A DNA stretch of 58,503 nt from Akkermansiaceae bacterium (GCA_028822695.1 JAPKDA010000003.1:1-58503), one strand, 5' to 3'; counted from the stretch's first letter, positions 10,483 through 20,775 are shown. Notes: a model not told the origin generated them from the sequence alone. Translations and numbers: made by a program.

Positions 10483-11241
10483 ATGGTCGAACACCTCATT
10501 ACTCTCGCCCTTCTCATCCTCCTGCAGGCTGTCCTCGGATTCGACAACCTCCTCTACATCTCCCTCGAATCGAAGCGGGTCGCCCCCGACAAACAAGCCA
10601 TGGTCCGCCGCTTCGGCATCGGCCTCGCCATCTTCCTGCGCATCGCCCTCCTCTTCGTCGTCGTCAATGTCATCGAGAAATTCCAAAACCCATTCCTCTC
10701 TTTCGACACGGCCTGGGTCAAAGGCACCTTCAATCTCCACAGCACCATCGTCCTCTTCGGCGGCGCCTTCATCCTCTACACCGCCACCAAGGAAATTTTC
10801 CACATGATCGGCGCGGATGATCTCGAACACGGCGAAACGGAACCCCGCTCCACCCGCAGCGCCATCTTCTGGATCGTCCTCATGAACCTCGTCTTCTCCT
10901 TTGACTCCATCCTCAGCGCCATGGCTCTCACCGAAACCTTCTGGGTCATGGCCACCGCCATCGTCATCAGCGGAATTCTCATGATCTGGCTCTCCGACCA
11001 CGTCGCCGCCTTCCTTCAGAAAAACCGCATGTATGAAGTCCTCGGCCTCTTTGTCCTCTTCATCGTCGGCATCATGCTCCTCACCGAAGGCGGCCACCTC
11101 GCCCACCTCACCCTCTTCGGCAACGAGGTTCACGCCATGACCAAGACGACCTTCTACTTCGTCCTCACCGTCCTCATCCTCACCGACATCGTCCAGGGCC
11201 GCTACCAGCGGAAACTCCTCAAGCGGAAAGCCGCCAAGTAG
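10483..11241 (+). CDS. TerC family integral membrane protein
   Basis: A 252-residue polytopic membrane protein with the TerC signatures Q-A-V-L-G-F-D-N-L-L-Y-I and N-L-V-F-S-F-D-S-I-L-S, in which acidic residues lie inside membrane segments. Seven to eight hydrophobic helices are visible. TerC proteins are implicated in metal (manganese) efflux and tellurite resistance; the ion here is not determinable. ATG 10483 matches the family; the longer upstream frame is noise from the gene before it. Confidence 0.9.
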   Translation: MVEHLITLALLILLQAVLGFDNLLYISLESKRVAPDKQAMVRRFGIGLAIFLRIALLFVVVNVIEKFQNPFLSFDTAWVKGTFNLHSTIVLFGGAFILYTATKEIFHMIGADDLEHGETEPRSTRSAIFWIVLMNLVFSFDSILSAMALTETFWVMATAIVISGILMIWLSDHVAAFLQKNRMYEVLGLFVLFIVGIMLLTEGGHLAHLTLFGNEVHAMTKTTFYFVLTVLILTDIVQGRYQRKLLKRKAAK

Positions 11242-11269
11242 CCCATCAATCCCGCTTAGCGTTTCAGCA

Positions 11270-11425
11270 TCACGCTGCCAAAGCTTGCTTCGCGCCGCTC
11301 ATCTTCTTCACGAGCAACACGATCAAACCAACAACAACAATCCCCACCAGGATCCCCTTGATCGACCCACCAATCCGGCTGAACCACCCCTGCGAACTGA
11401 CTTCCGTGAAACTATCGATGCCCAA
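11270..11425 (-). CDS. Mini-protein resembling the N-terminus of TMEM43-family proteins
   Basis: A 51-residue frame from TTG 11425 reading G-I-D-S-F-T-E-V-S-S-Q-G-W-F-S-R-I-G-G-S, then a single membrane helix and K-K-M-S-G. The first part resembles the start of bacterial TMEM43 proteins (F-T-E-x-T-x-Q-x-W-x-S-R-I-G-x-S-I), but the diagnostic W-N-E-G-R-A after the helix is missing. It may be a natural single-helix protein or a 5' relic that acquired a new end. It is convergent with the TerC gene. Confidence 0.4.
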   Translation of the reverse strand: MGIDSFTEVSSQGWFSRIGGSIKGILVGIVVVGLIVLLVKKMSGAKQALAA

Positions 11426-11479
11426 GCCGAAGCCTGGCAGATTCCGGGACCGAAGGGCGAGTGCAAATCGCACCCAAGA

Positions 11480-11965
11480 CTAAAAACCCATCTCCTCCCA
11501 CTGCTCCCAACCACCCTCGTAGATACTCACCGAGTATCCCATCGCCGCCATCTCCTTGCCCACCCAATAGCCGTCCGGACACTCGGCGTTTTGACAATAG
11601 AGCACGAGAACCTTGCCACCGGACAAAGCAACATCGATCCCCGCCCGCCTCTTCATCAACGACAGCGGAAACGACTTCTTCGGCATGCTGATCGCCCCTG
11701 GCAAATGACCGAGACCGTAAAACAAACGCGGACGCACATCGATCAAGTAAGCCTCCCCGTCATCCTGCAACTGCAGCAAGCGATTCAAATCCACCGCTGT
11801 AATTTCCCCCATCTTCACCGACGGAGCTTCCGGCTTTCCCTCCACCTTCTCCGGTGCTTTCGCAACCACCTCTGGCTTCGACGCCTCCTTAACCGGCTCC
11901 GCACAGCCCCCCAAACCAAGAACCATCCCAGAAACAACCAAGAGCCCTTTGATCTTCTTCATCAC
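11480..11965 (-). CDS. Rhodanese-domain lipoprotein
   Basis: A 161-residue protein with a lipobox (L-G-L-G-G-C, Cys21), a short proline/glutamate-rich linker (residues 22-50) and a rhodanese domain (about 55-155). The catalytic loop L-Y-C-Q-N-A-E-C-P-D-G-Y contains the active cysteine, and L-I-D-V-R-P-R and G-H-L-P-G-A-I-S-M-P are classic CH2 motifs. It is exported and lipid-anchored, probably handling sulfane sulfur or redox in the envelope. Confidence 0.88.
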   Translation of the reverse strand: MMKKIKGLLVVSGMVLGLGGCAEPVKEASKPEVVAKAPEKVEGKPEAPSVKMGEITAVDLNRLLQLQDDGEAYLIDVRPRLFYGLGHLPGAISMPKKSFPLSLMKRRAGIDVALSGGKVLVLYCQNAECPDGYWVGKEMAAMGYSVSIYEGGWEQWEEMGF

Positions 11966-12015
11966 CCTTCCAAGCTAACAATGTTCTCCTCAAATGCTAC
12001 TGAGATTCCCGGAAG

Positions 12016-13284
12016 TCACTTGCCAATACAAAACAGGTGCTGCTCCCCGCGAATTAAGAGCTTGTCGTTTACCATCACCAACGAGGCGATCACTCCTTCT
12101 CCAAGATCGTTCTCCTTCACATCCTTCAGCCCCTTGTCTGACACTGTAGCCGTGATCACCACCCCGTCCTCCCGGGCGATGTAAAACTTGTTCCCGGCCA
12201 AGATTGGAGACGAATAATAGATTTTCGCCGACTTAGGCAGATTGGCCTCCCACACGACCTTCCCAGTCAAGGCATCCAGACAGGTCACCAGACCTCGCGT
12301 TTTTCCACTATCCTTGACGATGATCAACTTGCCGTTCAACGCCACTGGCGACACCGCATCTGTTCCGATACCATCCTTCCGCCAGAGCCAGTCCTTGTCG
12401 GACTTCGCCGGGATCCCATCAAGCTTCAACGCACCCAATGCATCCCCCCTCTTGAACGGAACGACAACAACGTCGTTCGTCACAACTGAGGAAGCAATCA
12501 CCCGCCACATTTTCTCCATGTCCGGATTGAATCCCGCACTCCGCCAAAGTTCCTTGCCACTCTTCGCATCGTGCCCCGTCAGGTGGTCCGCACCAAAGCT
12601 CACAATCGTCTCAACTCCGTTGATCTCGACCACATGCGGCGTCGCGTAGGAATCGCCCGACTCAGCAGTCGTTTCAATGTCCCGCTTCGTGAACCACACC
12701 TCATCGCCGGTCTTCGGATCAAGCGAAACCAGATAGGAATTCCCCTCGGTTTGCATCACCGCAATCACAATGTTTCCTCCCGCAAGAACCGGTGAAGTCC
12801 CCTGATCCCACCACAGCTTGTCCTCACCATACTTCTCGTGGAGATTCACCTTCCACAGCAATGTTCCCTCCACCGTGAAGCCCGCCACATTACCCGACTT
12901 GAAATACGCGAAGACATGTTTGCCATCCGTGATCGGCGAAGAGTTCGCCGAACTGCCAACCCTCTGGCCACGCCCCGGCGTCAGCGCCCCCAACGTCTTG
13001 CGCCACAGCTCCTCGCCTTTCCAATCAAAGGCCATTACCCCATCTTCCTTGCCAATCGGCGTCGTCACAAAAATCCGCTCACCCCACGTCACCGGCGTCG
13101 AACAACCCCGGCCCGGCAACTCCGCCTTCCAAAGAATTCCGCTTTTCTCCGAAAATTCGGTGGGTGCCGGCGACTTGGCCGTCGATCCATTTCCAGCCGG
13201 CCCACGCCAATTTGCCCAGTTCTCCCCGCAAACCGCTCCTGCTGCCACCAATACCCCTGCCGTAATCCCTAAAATTGCCTTCAT
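12016..13284 (-). CDS. PQQ-binding-like beta-propeller repeat protein
   Basis: A 422-residue exported protein with an N-terminal signal peptide (M-K-A-I-L-G-I-T-A-G-V-L-V-A-A-G-A-V). It is followed by N-W-A-N-W-R-G-P-A-G-N-G and several W-x-x-x-L repeats typical of PQQ-like (YVTN/BamB-type) propellers. Motifs such as L-V-S-L-D-P-K-T-G-D-E-V-W and L-D-A-L-T-G-K-V-V-W-E recur once per blade. In this phylum such proteins are abundant and mostly uncharacterised; no catalytic function can be assigned. The 11 residues before ATG 13284 are excluded because they precede the signal peptide. Confidence 0.85.
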   Translation of the reverse strand: MKAILGITAGVLVAAGAVCGENWANWRGPAGNGSTAKSPAPTEFSEKSGILWKAELPGRGCSTPVTWGERIFVTTPIGKEDGVMAFDWKGEELWRKTLGALTPGRGQRVGSSANSSPITDGKHVFAYFKSGNVAGFTVEGTLLWKVNLHEKYGEDKLWWDQGTSPVLAGGNIVIAVMQTEGNSYLVSLDPKTGDEVWFTKRDIETTAESGDSYATPHVVEINGVETIVSFGADHLTGHDAKSGKELWRSAGFNPDMEKMWRVIASSVVTNDVVVVPFKRGDALGALKLDGIPAKSDKDWLWRKDGIGTDAVSPVALNGKLIIVKDSGKTRGLVTCLDALTGKVVWEANLPKSAKIYYSSPILAGNKFYIAREDGVVITATVSDKGLKDVKENDLGEGVIASLVMVNDKLLIRGEQHLFCIGK

Positions 13285-13368
13285 GATTCTTGGGTTATAC
13301 AGAAGCCCAGCCCCCATCCTCTCAACAAGATCAAAAGTCCCTCGCAGGCCACTCCGCCGGATCAGAAC

Positions 13369-13406
13369 AAAAAAATGACGCCGAACGGTCTCCCGTCCGG
13401 CGTCAT
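13369..13406 (-). terminator. Rho-independent terminator of fusA
   Basis: ATGACGCCG.ACGG pairs with CCGT.CGGCGTCAT (14-base stem, one mismatch, 4-base loop). On the minus strand it is followed by seven Ts. It lies 24 bases beyond the fusA stop. Confidence 0.85.
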
Positions 13407-13429
13407 GAGAATATTTGCGGAGTAGAAGC

Positions 13430-15517
<2,088 letters not shown>

Positions 15518-15700
15518 GATCGTTGAATTTTTGAGCTGTTCTGAAGCGGGCCGTCTTTGGGGGAAGCTCGTCAATTTGTCGAGGCCCATGGCCCGAATTT
15601 GGCCATTTTTTGCCATTTTGATCACGTTTCCGGCCTCCCCCGCCACAGCTCCCTCCCCTTTCCCCTTATCCTCCGTTTTTCGCACCCCTCCGAGCCCCCC

Positions 15701-15720
15701 GACTTGACGACTTGACGACT
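15701..15720. repeat. Short direct repeat in the fusA divergent region
   Basis: GACTTGAC occurs twice in tandem, followed by GACT (15701-15720), in the region between fusA and the divergent TIM-barrel gene. Each unit contains TTGAC, so it may overlap a -35 element. It is otherwise unexplained. Confidence 0.35.
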
Positions 15721-15762
15721 CCCGTAGGATTCAGACACTCCCTTCCCTACACAAATATCAAT

Positions 15763-16779
15763 ATGGCTACCGACATCACTCTGCGCACCAAGATCGAACT
15801 GGGAGTCGTCCCTACCCACATCAAATTCGTCGGAGGCCTCGTCCCCGATGAAGCAAAAAAATTCCCCCGTGAAGCCGATGGAAAACTCACCGTCGTCGCC
15901 GAGATGGAGCGCATCATCGCCATCTCCCGCGTCAAAATCACCAGCGCTCAAATTCCCAGCTTTCCAGGCGCTGACCCCGCGGACATCAATGAGATGATCT
16001 CCGGCCTCAAGGATCTCGGACTCATCGTCCACCTCATCATGATGGTCGGCGGCGCCGATCCCATGAACCCCGCCGACGAAGACGCTGTCGTCGCCATGCT
16101 CACCGAAAGCCTCAACGCTGCCAAAGCCCACGGGATCACTCACGTCGCTTCCACCTCTCTCGAAGAATGGATGAAGGAAGGTGCCGTCCGCAAAGAGGGT
16201 GCCGACCTCGACGCCGCCATCGCCCAACTCGCCAAGGTCCACGCCCGTGCCTACAACGACGCCGGCATCGAAAGTTCCTCCATCGAAGCTTGGCACTTCG
16301 AATTCCTTCGCGACATCGAGTTCCAAACCTTCACCGACCTCGGTCGCGTCAGTCAGGTCGTCGCCGCCACAAACGCCATCATCGGAAAACCGTTCTTCAA
16401 GGCCATGGTCGATGCCGCCCACTGCGGTGACTCCGCCCTCAGCATCCCCGAGAACGAAGCACTCATCGCCCAGCTTGCCGACTCCGACGAACTCGGCCTC
16501 TTCCACGCCTCAGCAAAAACAACACGCGGCTGCCTCTCCACCGACGACGGCTGGATCGGCGCCCTCCTGACCGCCTGCCTCCGCACTGGCAAAACCCAGC
16601 ACGTCTTCGTCGAGCTCTTCCATCACGAAGACCCCGCCTTCGAAGGCCTCCGCGCTACCGATCCCAACCACGGCATCGACACCAGAGACGGCCGCTCCTA
16701 CACCCAAACCGTCGCCGACGGTCTCGAGGCAACCGCCCGCCGCCTCAACAACCTCGTCGCCCGGGGCATCATCAAATAG
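15763..16779 (+). CDS. Putative TIM-barrel protein (sugar isomerase/AP-endonuclease-2-like)
   Basis: A 338-residue soluble protein without signal peptide. Conserved acidic and histidine positions sit at the ends of predicted strands (I-E-A-W-H-F-E-F-L, K-A-M-V-D-A-A-H-C-G-D, H-V-F-V-E-L-F-H-H-E-D), as expected of a metal-binding barrel of the xylose-isomerase-like type. I cannot assign a substrate. The start is ATG 15763; the earlier in-frame ATG at 15712 adds 17 unrelated residues. A palindromic mini-repeat begins inside the stop codon region. Confidence 0.55.
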   Translation: MATDITLRTKIELGVVPTHIKFVGGLVPDEAKKFPREADGKLTVVAEMERIIAISRVKITSAQIPSFPGADPADINEMISGLKDLGLIVHLIMMVGGADPMNPADEDAVVAMLTESLNAAKAHGITHVASTSLEEWMKEGAVRKEGADLDAAIAQLAKVHARAYNDAGIESSSIEAWHFEFLRDIEFQTFTDLGRVSQVVAATNAIIGKPFFKAMVDAAHCGDSALSIPENEALIAQLADSDELGLFHASAKTTRGCLSTDDGWIGALLTACLRTGKTQHVFVELFHHEDPAFEGLRATDPNHGIDTRDGRSYTQTVADGLEATARRLNNLVARGIIK

Positions 16780-16803
16780 GGGAGCACCTGCGTCCCGCCG
16801 GTG
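16779..16803. repeat. Palindromic mini-repeat after a stop codon
   Basis: GGGGAGC followed by a 19-base palindrome (CACCTGCGTCCCGCCGGTG, 16785-16803) starts at the last base of the preceding TAG stop. The same 19-base design with changed but still complementary outer arms occurs at 56995-57013. Confidence 0.6.
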
Positions 16804-16862
16804 TTCAAAAACCTGCGCAGCGAAATCTTCCCCGCCCGCTCCCCCATACTATAAAACTCCCC

Positions 16863-17315
16863 ATGCGCTTCCTCGGCCTCCTTCTCCCTCTCCTCGTAGG
16901 CACCCTCCTGCCTTCCTGCAGAACCTTCGCCTACCAAGCAGACTTCGAGAAAGCCGTCGTCGCCGCACCCGCTGTCCCCGTCGATCCCACAGGCCCCTGG
17001 AAGGGCAGTTGGAAGAGCAACATGAACGACCACTCCGGCCCACTCTGGTGCCTGGTCAGCCCCAGCCCCGACCAAGCGGACAGCTACGACTTCCGCTACC
17101 ACGCAGGATGGGGAAAGTTTGAATTCGGCGACTTCACCCACACCGTCCCCGGCGCCCTCACTCCTGACAAGGCCCTCGCCATCACCGGAAAAATGGAACT
17201 CCCCGGCTTCGTCGGCACCTACTCCGTCGACGGCGCCGCCACCAAGGTCACCTTCAAGGCCAAGTATAAGTCCGACCACGGCGACCACGGCACCATGACT
17301 CTGAAACGGCCGTAG
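16863..17315 (+). CDS. Hypothetical lipoprotein
   Basis: A 150-residue protein with a lipoprotein signal (L-L-V-G-T-L-L-P-S-C, Cys19). It is followed by a predicted all-beta domain (residues about 45-150) beginning G-P-W-K-G-S-W-K-S and ending with repeated G-x-Y/F-x-x-x strands. That organisation resembles small lipocalin- or avidin-like barrels, but I do not recognise a family. Mini-repeats follow eight bases after the stop codon. Confidence 0.6.
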   Translation: MRFLGLLLPLLVGTLLPSCRTFAYQADFEKAVVAAPAVPVDPTGPWKGSWKSNMNDHSGPLWCLVSPSPDQADSYDFRYHAGWGKFEFGDFTHTVPGALTPDKALAITGKMELPGFVGTYSVDGAATKVTFKAKYKSDHGDHGTMTLKRP

Positions 17316-17322
17316 CCCCCTA

Positions 17323-17434
17323 AGGAGCGTGGGTTTCCAACCCGCCCCACAACCCCAGCTGCCCCCGGGACCACGGGCGTCCCCGCCCGCCCCACAACCT
17401 CAGCCCTCCCCGGGTCCGCTGGTCTCCAGACCTC
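17323..17434. repeat. Three palindromic units with a period of about 44-45 bases
   Basis: Palindromic cores at about 17329-17345 (GGGTT..AACCC), 17374-17390 (GGGCG..CGCCC) and 17419-17432 (GGTCT..AGACC) are separated by near-identical spacers (CCCGCCCCACAACC.CAGC). The arms change together so that pairing is preserved in every unit. Confidence 0.65.
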
Positions 17435-17463
17435 CCTCCCCCCCATCAGAGAAATCAGTGTAA

Positions 17464-19392
17464 TCAGTGGTTCAATTTCCCCGGGAACCCAACAAACGCT
17501 CCAAAGCTCCCTCCCTCCGGAGTCAACCTCACCTCTCCCTCCTCGGCGTCCTTCCCAATCCGCAACGTCGCCCCGGTTCCCGCTCTGTTGAACCGCCCCA
17601 ACTCCACCACCACCCGCCCCATCGTGTAGCGCGGATTAATCTCCACCAGAGGCTTAAACAATACCCGCCCGTCCTGGTCTCGATAGAACATCGCATCCAC
17701 CCCCAACGGCCCCTCGTAACCATACCGCTCCAAAAACTCCTCCAACCCCGGCTCCAGCACCTCCTCCACAAACTCCGCCAAATGCCCCAGTCGCGGCGCC
17801 CCGTCATGCAGCGCCCTCCGCACATCCTCCTCCAAAAAATCCGTCAACCTCCCCGCCACCTTCGCACTCCGAAACTGCCCCTTCCGCGTATTCTCCAGCA
17901 CCACATACCCCAATCGCCGCAACGCACCCGTCCCCTTCCGCTCATACTGAATCGAAAAGTCCAAGACCCGATCCAACCAAGGCTCCACCACCACACTCCC
18001 TTGCGCCTCCAGAGTCCTCTCCAACCATACCAATTCCTCCGGAGCAAACTCCCCGCCAGCCTTCACCAACCGATCCCGACCCGCCGTGCTCAACGGTGCC
18101 TTGATCACCCAAGCGCCCTCCCCAACCACGCTCAACACCCCCTCCACCGATCCCGCCACCCGGCCCACCACATCTTCCCCACACAACATCGGACAGTCCG
18201 ACCCTTCAAGCATCCCTCTCAACAACTTCGCACTCTCCCCCTTCGAAAACAACTCCCCCGCCGTCCCCTCCATCTCCAACTCAAACTCCTCCGCCACCCC
18301 CTCGGCATCCGGCGTCCTCGCCCACGGACGCAGTCCATTCACCTTCCGCTCCTTCAAACTCCCCGCATCCGCAAACCTCATAAACTCCGGCATCTCCAAC
18401 CCCGCCTCCAACAGCTGAGCCAAATGCCCCGTCCCCGGTAACTCCGACACCAACACCACATCATCCTTCCGCGCCAAAAACGCCGGCAACATCGCCAAAT
18501 CCCGCGCAACCTGCCGCATCACCGATGTCTCGACAAACCCCGGCACCAAACTCTCCTCTGCCCCCGGATTAAACCAAAACACATTCGGCGTCCGCCCCTT
18601 CGATTGCGAAAAGACCTTCAACTCTTCAATAAAGTTCGCATCCAGCCCAGCCTCTCGCCTCCCCTCTTCATTGAACTCAAACGCCCCCTTTGCCCGCGCC
18701 GCCGACAACGGCATTTCCAACTTCCCCCGATATGCATCCCAATCCGACTGACCCGGATTCTCTTTCCATTCCCGGAACCATTTCAGCCCGTAACTCACGT
18801 GCCCGATCTCATCGCGGTAAATCCGATCCAACACCGCCGCCGTCTCCGCATCCCCGGCCGCGGAAAATACTCCGGCATAACCCCGCGAGTAATCCAAATT
18901 GGCCTGCTCAAATGTCAGTGACAAGCGCGTCACATAATCGATCGGCGTCGGCATCGGCGCCACCGATTTCCAAAAGAATCCATTCAACGGCAAGTCCCCA
19001 AACTTCACCCCGCAATCCTCCATTCTCCTCAGATACAACTTCGTGTGCATCTGCTCTTCCCGCAGCGTGTCCAAGATCCCCCGCCGAAAGTCCGCCGGTG
19101 CCTCCGGAAACTTCAATAACACCAGGGCCATCAACTCCGCCGCCAACAACTCATGGTTGGCAAAGAAGTGCAGCAACCGCCCCCGGTGTTCATCATCCTC
19201 GATCCCCGTCGTCCCCGGAAACTCCGCCCTCACTCCATCCCGCCGCAATTCCAACCCGGGTGGCCGACCCGGCAAATCAGGAACAACAATCGCCGTTCCC
19301 GGCTCATCAATGATCCCCTGCGGCGGCGGCGCCAACTTCTCCTCCAGCGTCGTCCCAAACAGAACCCGCTCCGCATACTCTTGCACCGTCAC
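17464..19392 (-). CDS. DUF455 ferritin-like / ATP-grasp fusion protein
   Basis: A 642-residue protein from GTG 19392. Residues 1 to about 270 match the DUF455 ferritin-like family: metal-ligand helices H-F-F-A-N-H-E-L-L-A-A-E-L, R-E-E-Q-M-H-T-K-L-Y and R-D-E-I-G-H-V-S-Y-G suggest a diiron site. Residues about 330-640 look like an ATP-grasp ligase: V-I-K-A-P-L-S-T-A-G-R-D-R for nucleotide contact, V-V-V-E-P-W-L-D-R-V-L-D-F-S, then G-V-D-A-M-F and V-E-I-N-P-R-Y-T-M-G-R for magnesium. A ligase tethered to a probable oxygen-activating domain implies two steps on one small substrate or peptide. The substrate is unknown, and the function is inferred only from domains. Confidence 0.75.
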   Translation of the reverse strand: MTVQEYAERVLFGTTLEEKLAPPPQGIIDEPGTAIVVPDLPGRPPGLELRRDGVRAEFPGTTGIEDDEHRGRLLHFFANHELLAAELMALVLLKFPEAPADFRRGILDTLREEQMHTKLYLRRMEDCGVKFGDLPLNGFFWKSVAPMPTPIDYVTRLSLTFEQANLDYSRGYAGVFSAAGDAETAAVLDRIYRDEIGHVSYGLKWFREWKENPGQSDWDAYRGKLEMPLSAARAKGAFEFNEEGRREAGLDANFIEELKVFSQSKGRTPNVFWFNPGAEESLVPGFVETSVMRQVARDLAMLPAFLARKDDVVLVSELPGTGHLAQLLEAGLEMPEFMRFADAGSLKERKVNGLRPWARTPDAEGVAEEFELEMEGTAGELFSKGESAKLLRGMLEGSDCPMLCGEDVVGRVAGSVEGVLSVVGEGAWVIKAPLSTAGRDRLVKAGGEFAPEELVWLERTLEAQGSVVVEPWLDRVLDFSIQYERKGTGALRRLGYVVLENTRKGQFRSAKVAGRLTDFLEEDVRRALHDGAPRLGHLAEFVEEVLEPGLEEFLERYGYEGPLGVDAMFYRDQDGRVLFKPLVEINPRYTMGRVVVELGRFNRAGTGATLRIGKDAEEGEVRLTPEGGSFGAFVGFPGKLNH

Positions 19393-19441
19393 AGCCCGAC
19401 CACGCTGCGCGATTCTGAAAAAATGTCGAGCCTCCCCGGAC

Positions 19442-19672
19442 TCAGTTCTCTTTCGTCAAAAGACAAAACAAGTTTGGACCATCCTGCACCGCAAGCGTTC
19501 CCGGCAAATCCACTTCCTCCGGCGCCATTATCCCCAATCGATGGGAATCCGAACTTTCCGCGCTCTCCCCCATCAAAGGCCTCGGGGCCACTTCCGCAGG
19601 AGCAACAAAACTCGCCCCCATCCACGCGACCAGGCCAACAGCCCCCATTATTACAATCAGTTTGGTCTTCAT
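19442..19672 (-). CDS. Hypothetical short exported protein
   Basis: A 76-residue protein starting M-K-T-K-L-I-V-I-M-G-A-V-G-L-V-A-W, with one hydrophobic signal or anchor segment, then an acidic/proline-rich tail ending L-F-C-L-L-T-K-E-N. It precedes the DUF455/ATP-grasp gene on the same strand by 49 bases, so it could be its partner. No family is recognised. Confidence 0.45.
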   Translation of the reverse strand: MKTKLIVIMGAVGLVAWMGASFVAPAEVAPRPLMGESAESSDSHRLGIMAPEEVDLPGTLAVQDGPNLFCLLTKEN

Positions 19673-19717
19673 GGTCTCCCCCATAGGACGGACCAATTCA
19701 TCACCCATTCACGAAAT

Positions 19718-20488
19718 TTACACAAATTCCACCTCCCCCCACCGCAGCGGCAAATGCATGTTCACCGCCCCCTGCGGACTCCAAACCCAATTGTCCTCGG
19801 GATGCTCTTGCTCCTCCGGATTCAAACTCTCCGCCAACGGCGTCCCGTGCGGAGGAATTCGCACATACCCGCCGTCCACCACCTCATGCCTCCACTGCAC
19901 CCTCGAAAAATTCACCTTCCACACATCACCTGCCATCGGTGGAACCTGCCCATCACGATGATACTTCGCTAAACCACTCCACGGAATCGCCACCACCACC
20001 GACCAGCCCTCGTCCTCATCACTCGGATCATTGAGCGTCCCCCTCACCGCCACCTGACTCTTCAACCCTGGGATATTACACCCCAACACCGGCACCCCTC
20101 CCTCCCCATACGGCTTCGGCAAACTCAACTCCCAGATCGACCCCAGCGTATTGATCTCAAACTCATAGTAGTTCAACCCGTCACAGTCCGGATCCATGAA
20201 GATCTCAAAATCATTGTCCTCGAACATCACCGCATTCTTCTCCGTGATCGTCCCCCACACATGCGGCTCCTCCATCTCCGCTCCCACATAGAAATACTCC
20301 TCGTCCCACCCCATCTTCACCCGCGTCCGAAAACGCGGACGGAGTGAGTCATCGCCGGTGATATCAACAAAATCACCTGTCCATGGAAGCGACCCCCATC
20401 CCGGTCCGTGCAAAGAACCATCCAAGACCATCTTTCCACCAATCCGCCCACAGCGGTAACGCCGAGGCACAACCGCGCCTTCACTCAC
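19718..20488 (-). CDS. Carbohydrate-binding family 9-like protein
   Basis: A 256-residue protein of the CBM9-like (DOMON-related) type: I-G-G-K-M-V-L-D-G-S-L-H-G-P-G-W, T-R-V-K-M-G-W-D-E-E-Y-F-Y-V-G-A-E and E-D-N-D-F-E-I-F-M-D-P-D are the usual strand motifs. There is no signal peptide with the GTG 20488 start, which is unusual for a sugar-binding module. That start overlaps the stop of the upstream frame by four bases (GTGA). It probably binds a glycan or is a degenerate glycosidase accessory. Confidence 0.8.
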   Translation of the reverse strand: MSEGAVVPRRYRCGRIGGKMVLDGSLHGPGWGSLPWTGDFVDITGDDSLRPRFRTRVKMGWDEEYFYVGAEMEEPHVWGTITEKNAVMFEDNDFEIFMDPDCDGLNYYEFEINTLGSIWELSLPKPYGEGGVPVLGCNIPGLKSQVAVRGTLNDPSDEDEGWSVVVAIPWSGLAKYHRDGQVPPMAGDVWKVNFSRVQWRHEVVDGGYVRIPPHGTPLAESLNPEEQEHPEDNWVWSPQGAVNMHLPLRWGEVEFV

Positions 20489-20775
20489 GCACCTGCCCCC
20501 CTCCTTGCCGGCTCCTCCTCAATGACAATGCAAAGATACTCCAGCTTCAGTGGCTTGCTCACGCAAACATCCATTCCCGCCTCCCGACACTTTTCATGCG
20601 CTTCTGCATCGGTATGTGCCGTCACTCCCACCACCAAAGATCGATCGTCTTCCCCTTGCCTCTCCAACACGCGGTCCTGCATCCGCTTTGTCGACCACCC
20701 CCCCCACGTTCCGATCCCTAACAACAGGGCCAGAAAAAACCCGACCAAGGACATGATGCGGACACGTAAACTCAT
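20485..20775 (-). pseudogene. Relic of a hybrid histidine kinase (N-terminus joined to receiver end)
   Basis: A 96-residue frame. Residues 1-36 are a membrane start typical of sensor kinases (M-S-L-R-V-R-I-M-S-L-V-G-F-F-L-A-L-L-L-G). Residues about 46-80 read V-V-G-V-T-A-H-T-D-A-E-A-H-E-K-C-R-E-A-G-M, then S-K-P-L-K-L-E-Y-L, the last third of a receiver domain with its conserved lysine. The sensor, DHp, catalytic and phospho-acceptor parts are absent, so a large in-frame deletion is likely. It could still make a small membrane protein coupled to the CBM9-like gene. Confidence 0.65.

Noticed and set aside
17219-17446. Small minus-strand protein with repeated R-V-G-N-P / R-A-G-T-P motifs
   Set aside because: The motif is the translation of the palindromic mini-repeats and not an independent protein.
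17467-18441. 324-codon open frame on the plus strand
   Set aside because: It is the antisense of the DUF455/ATP-grasp gene; the product is Pro/Arg/His-rich without domains.
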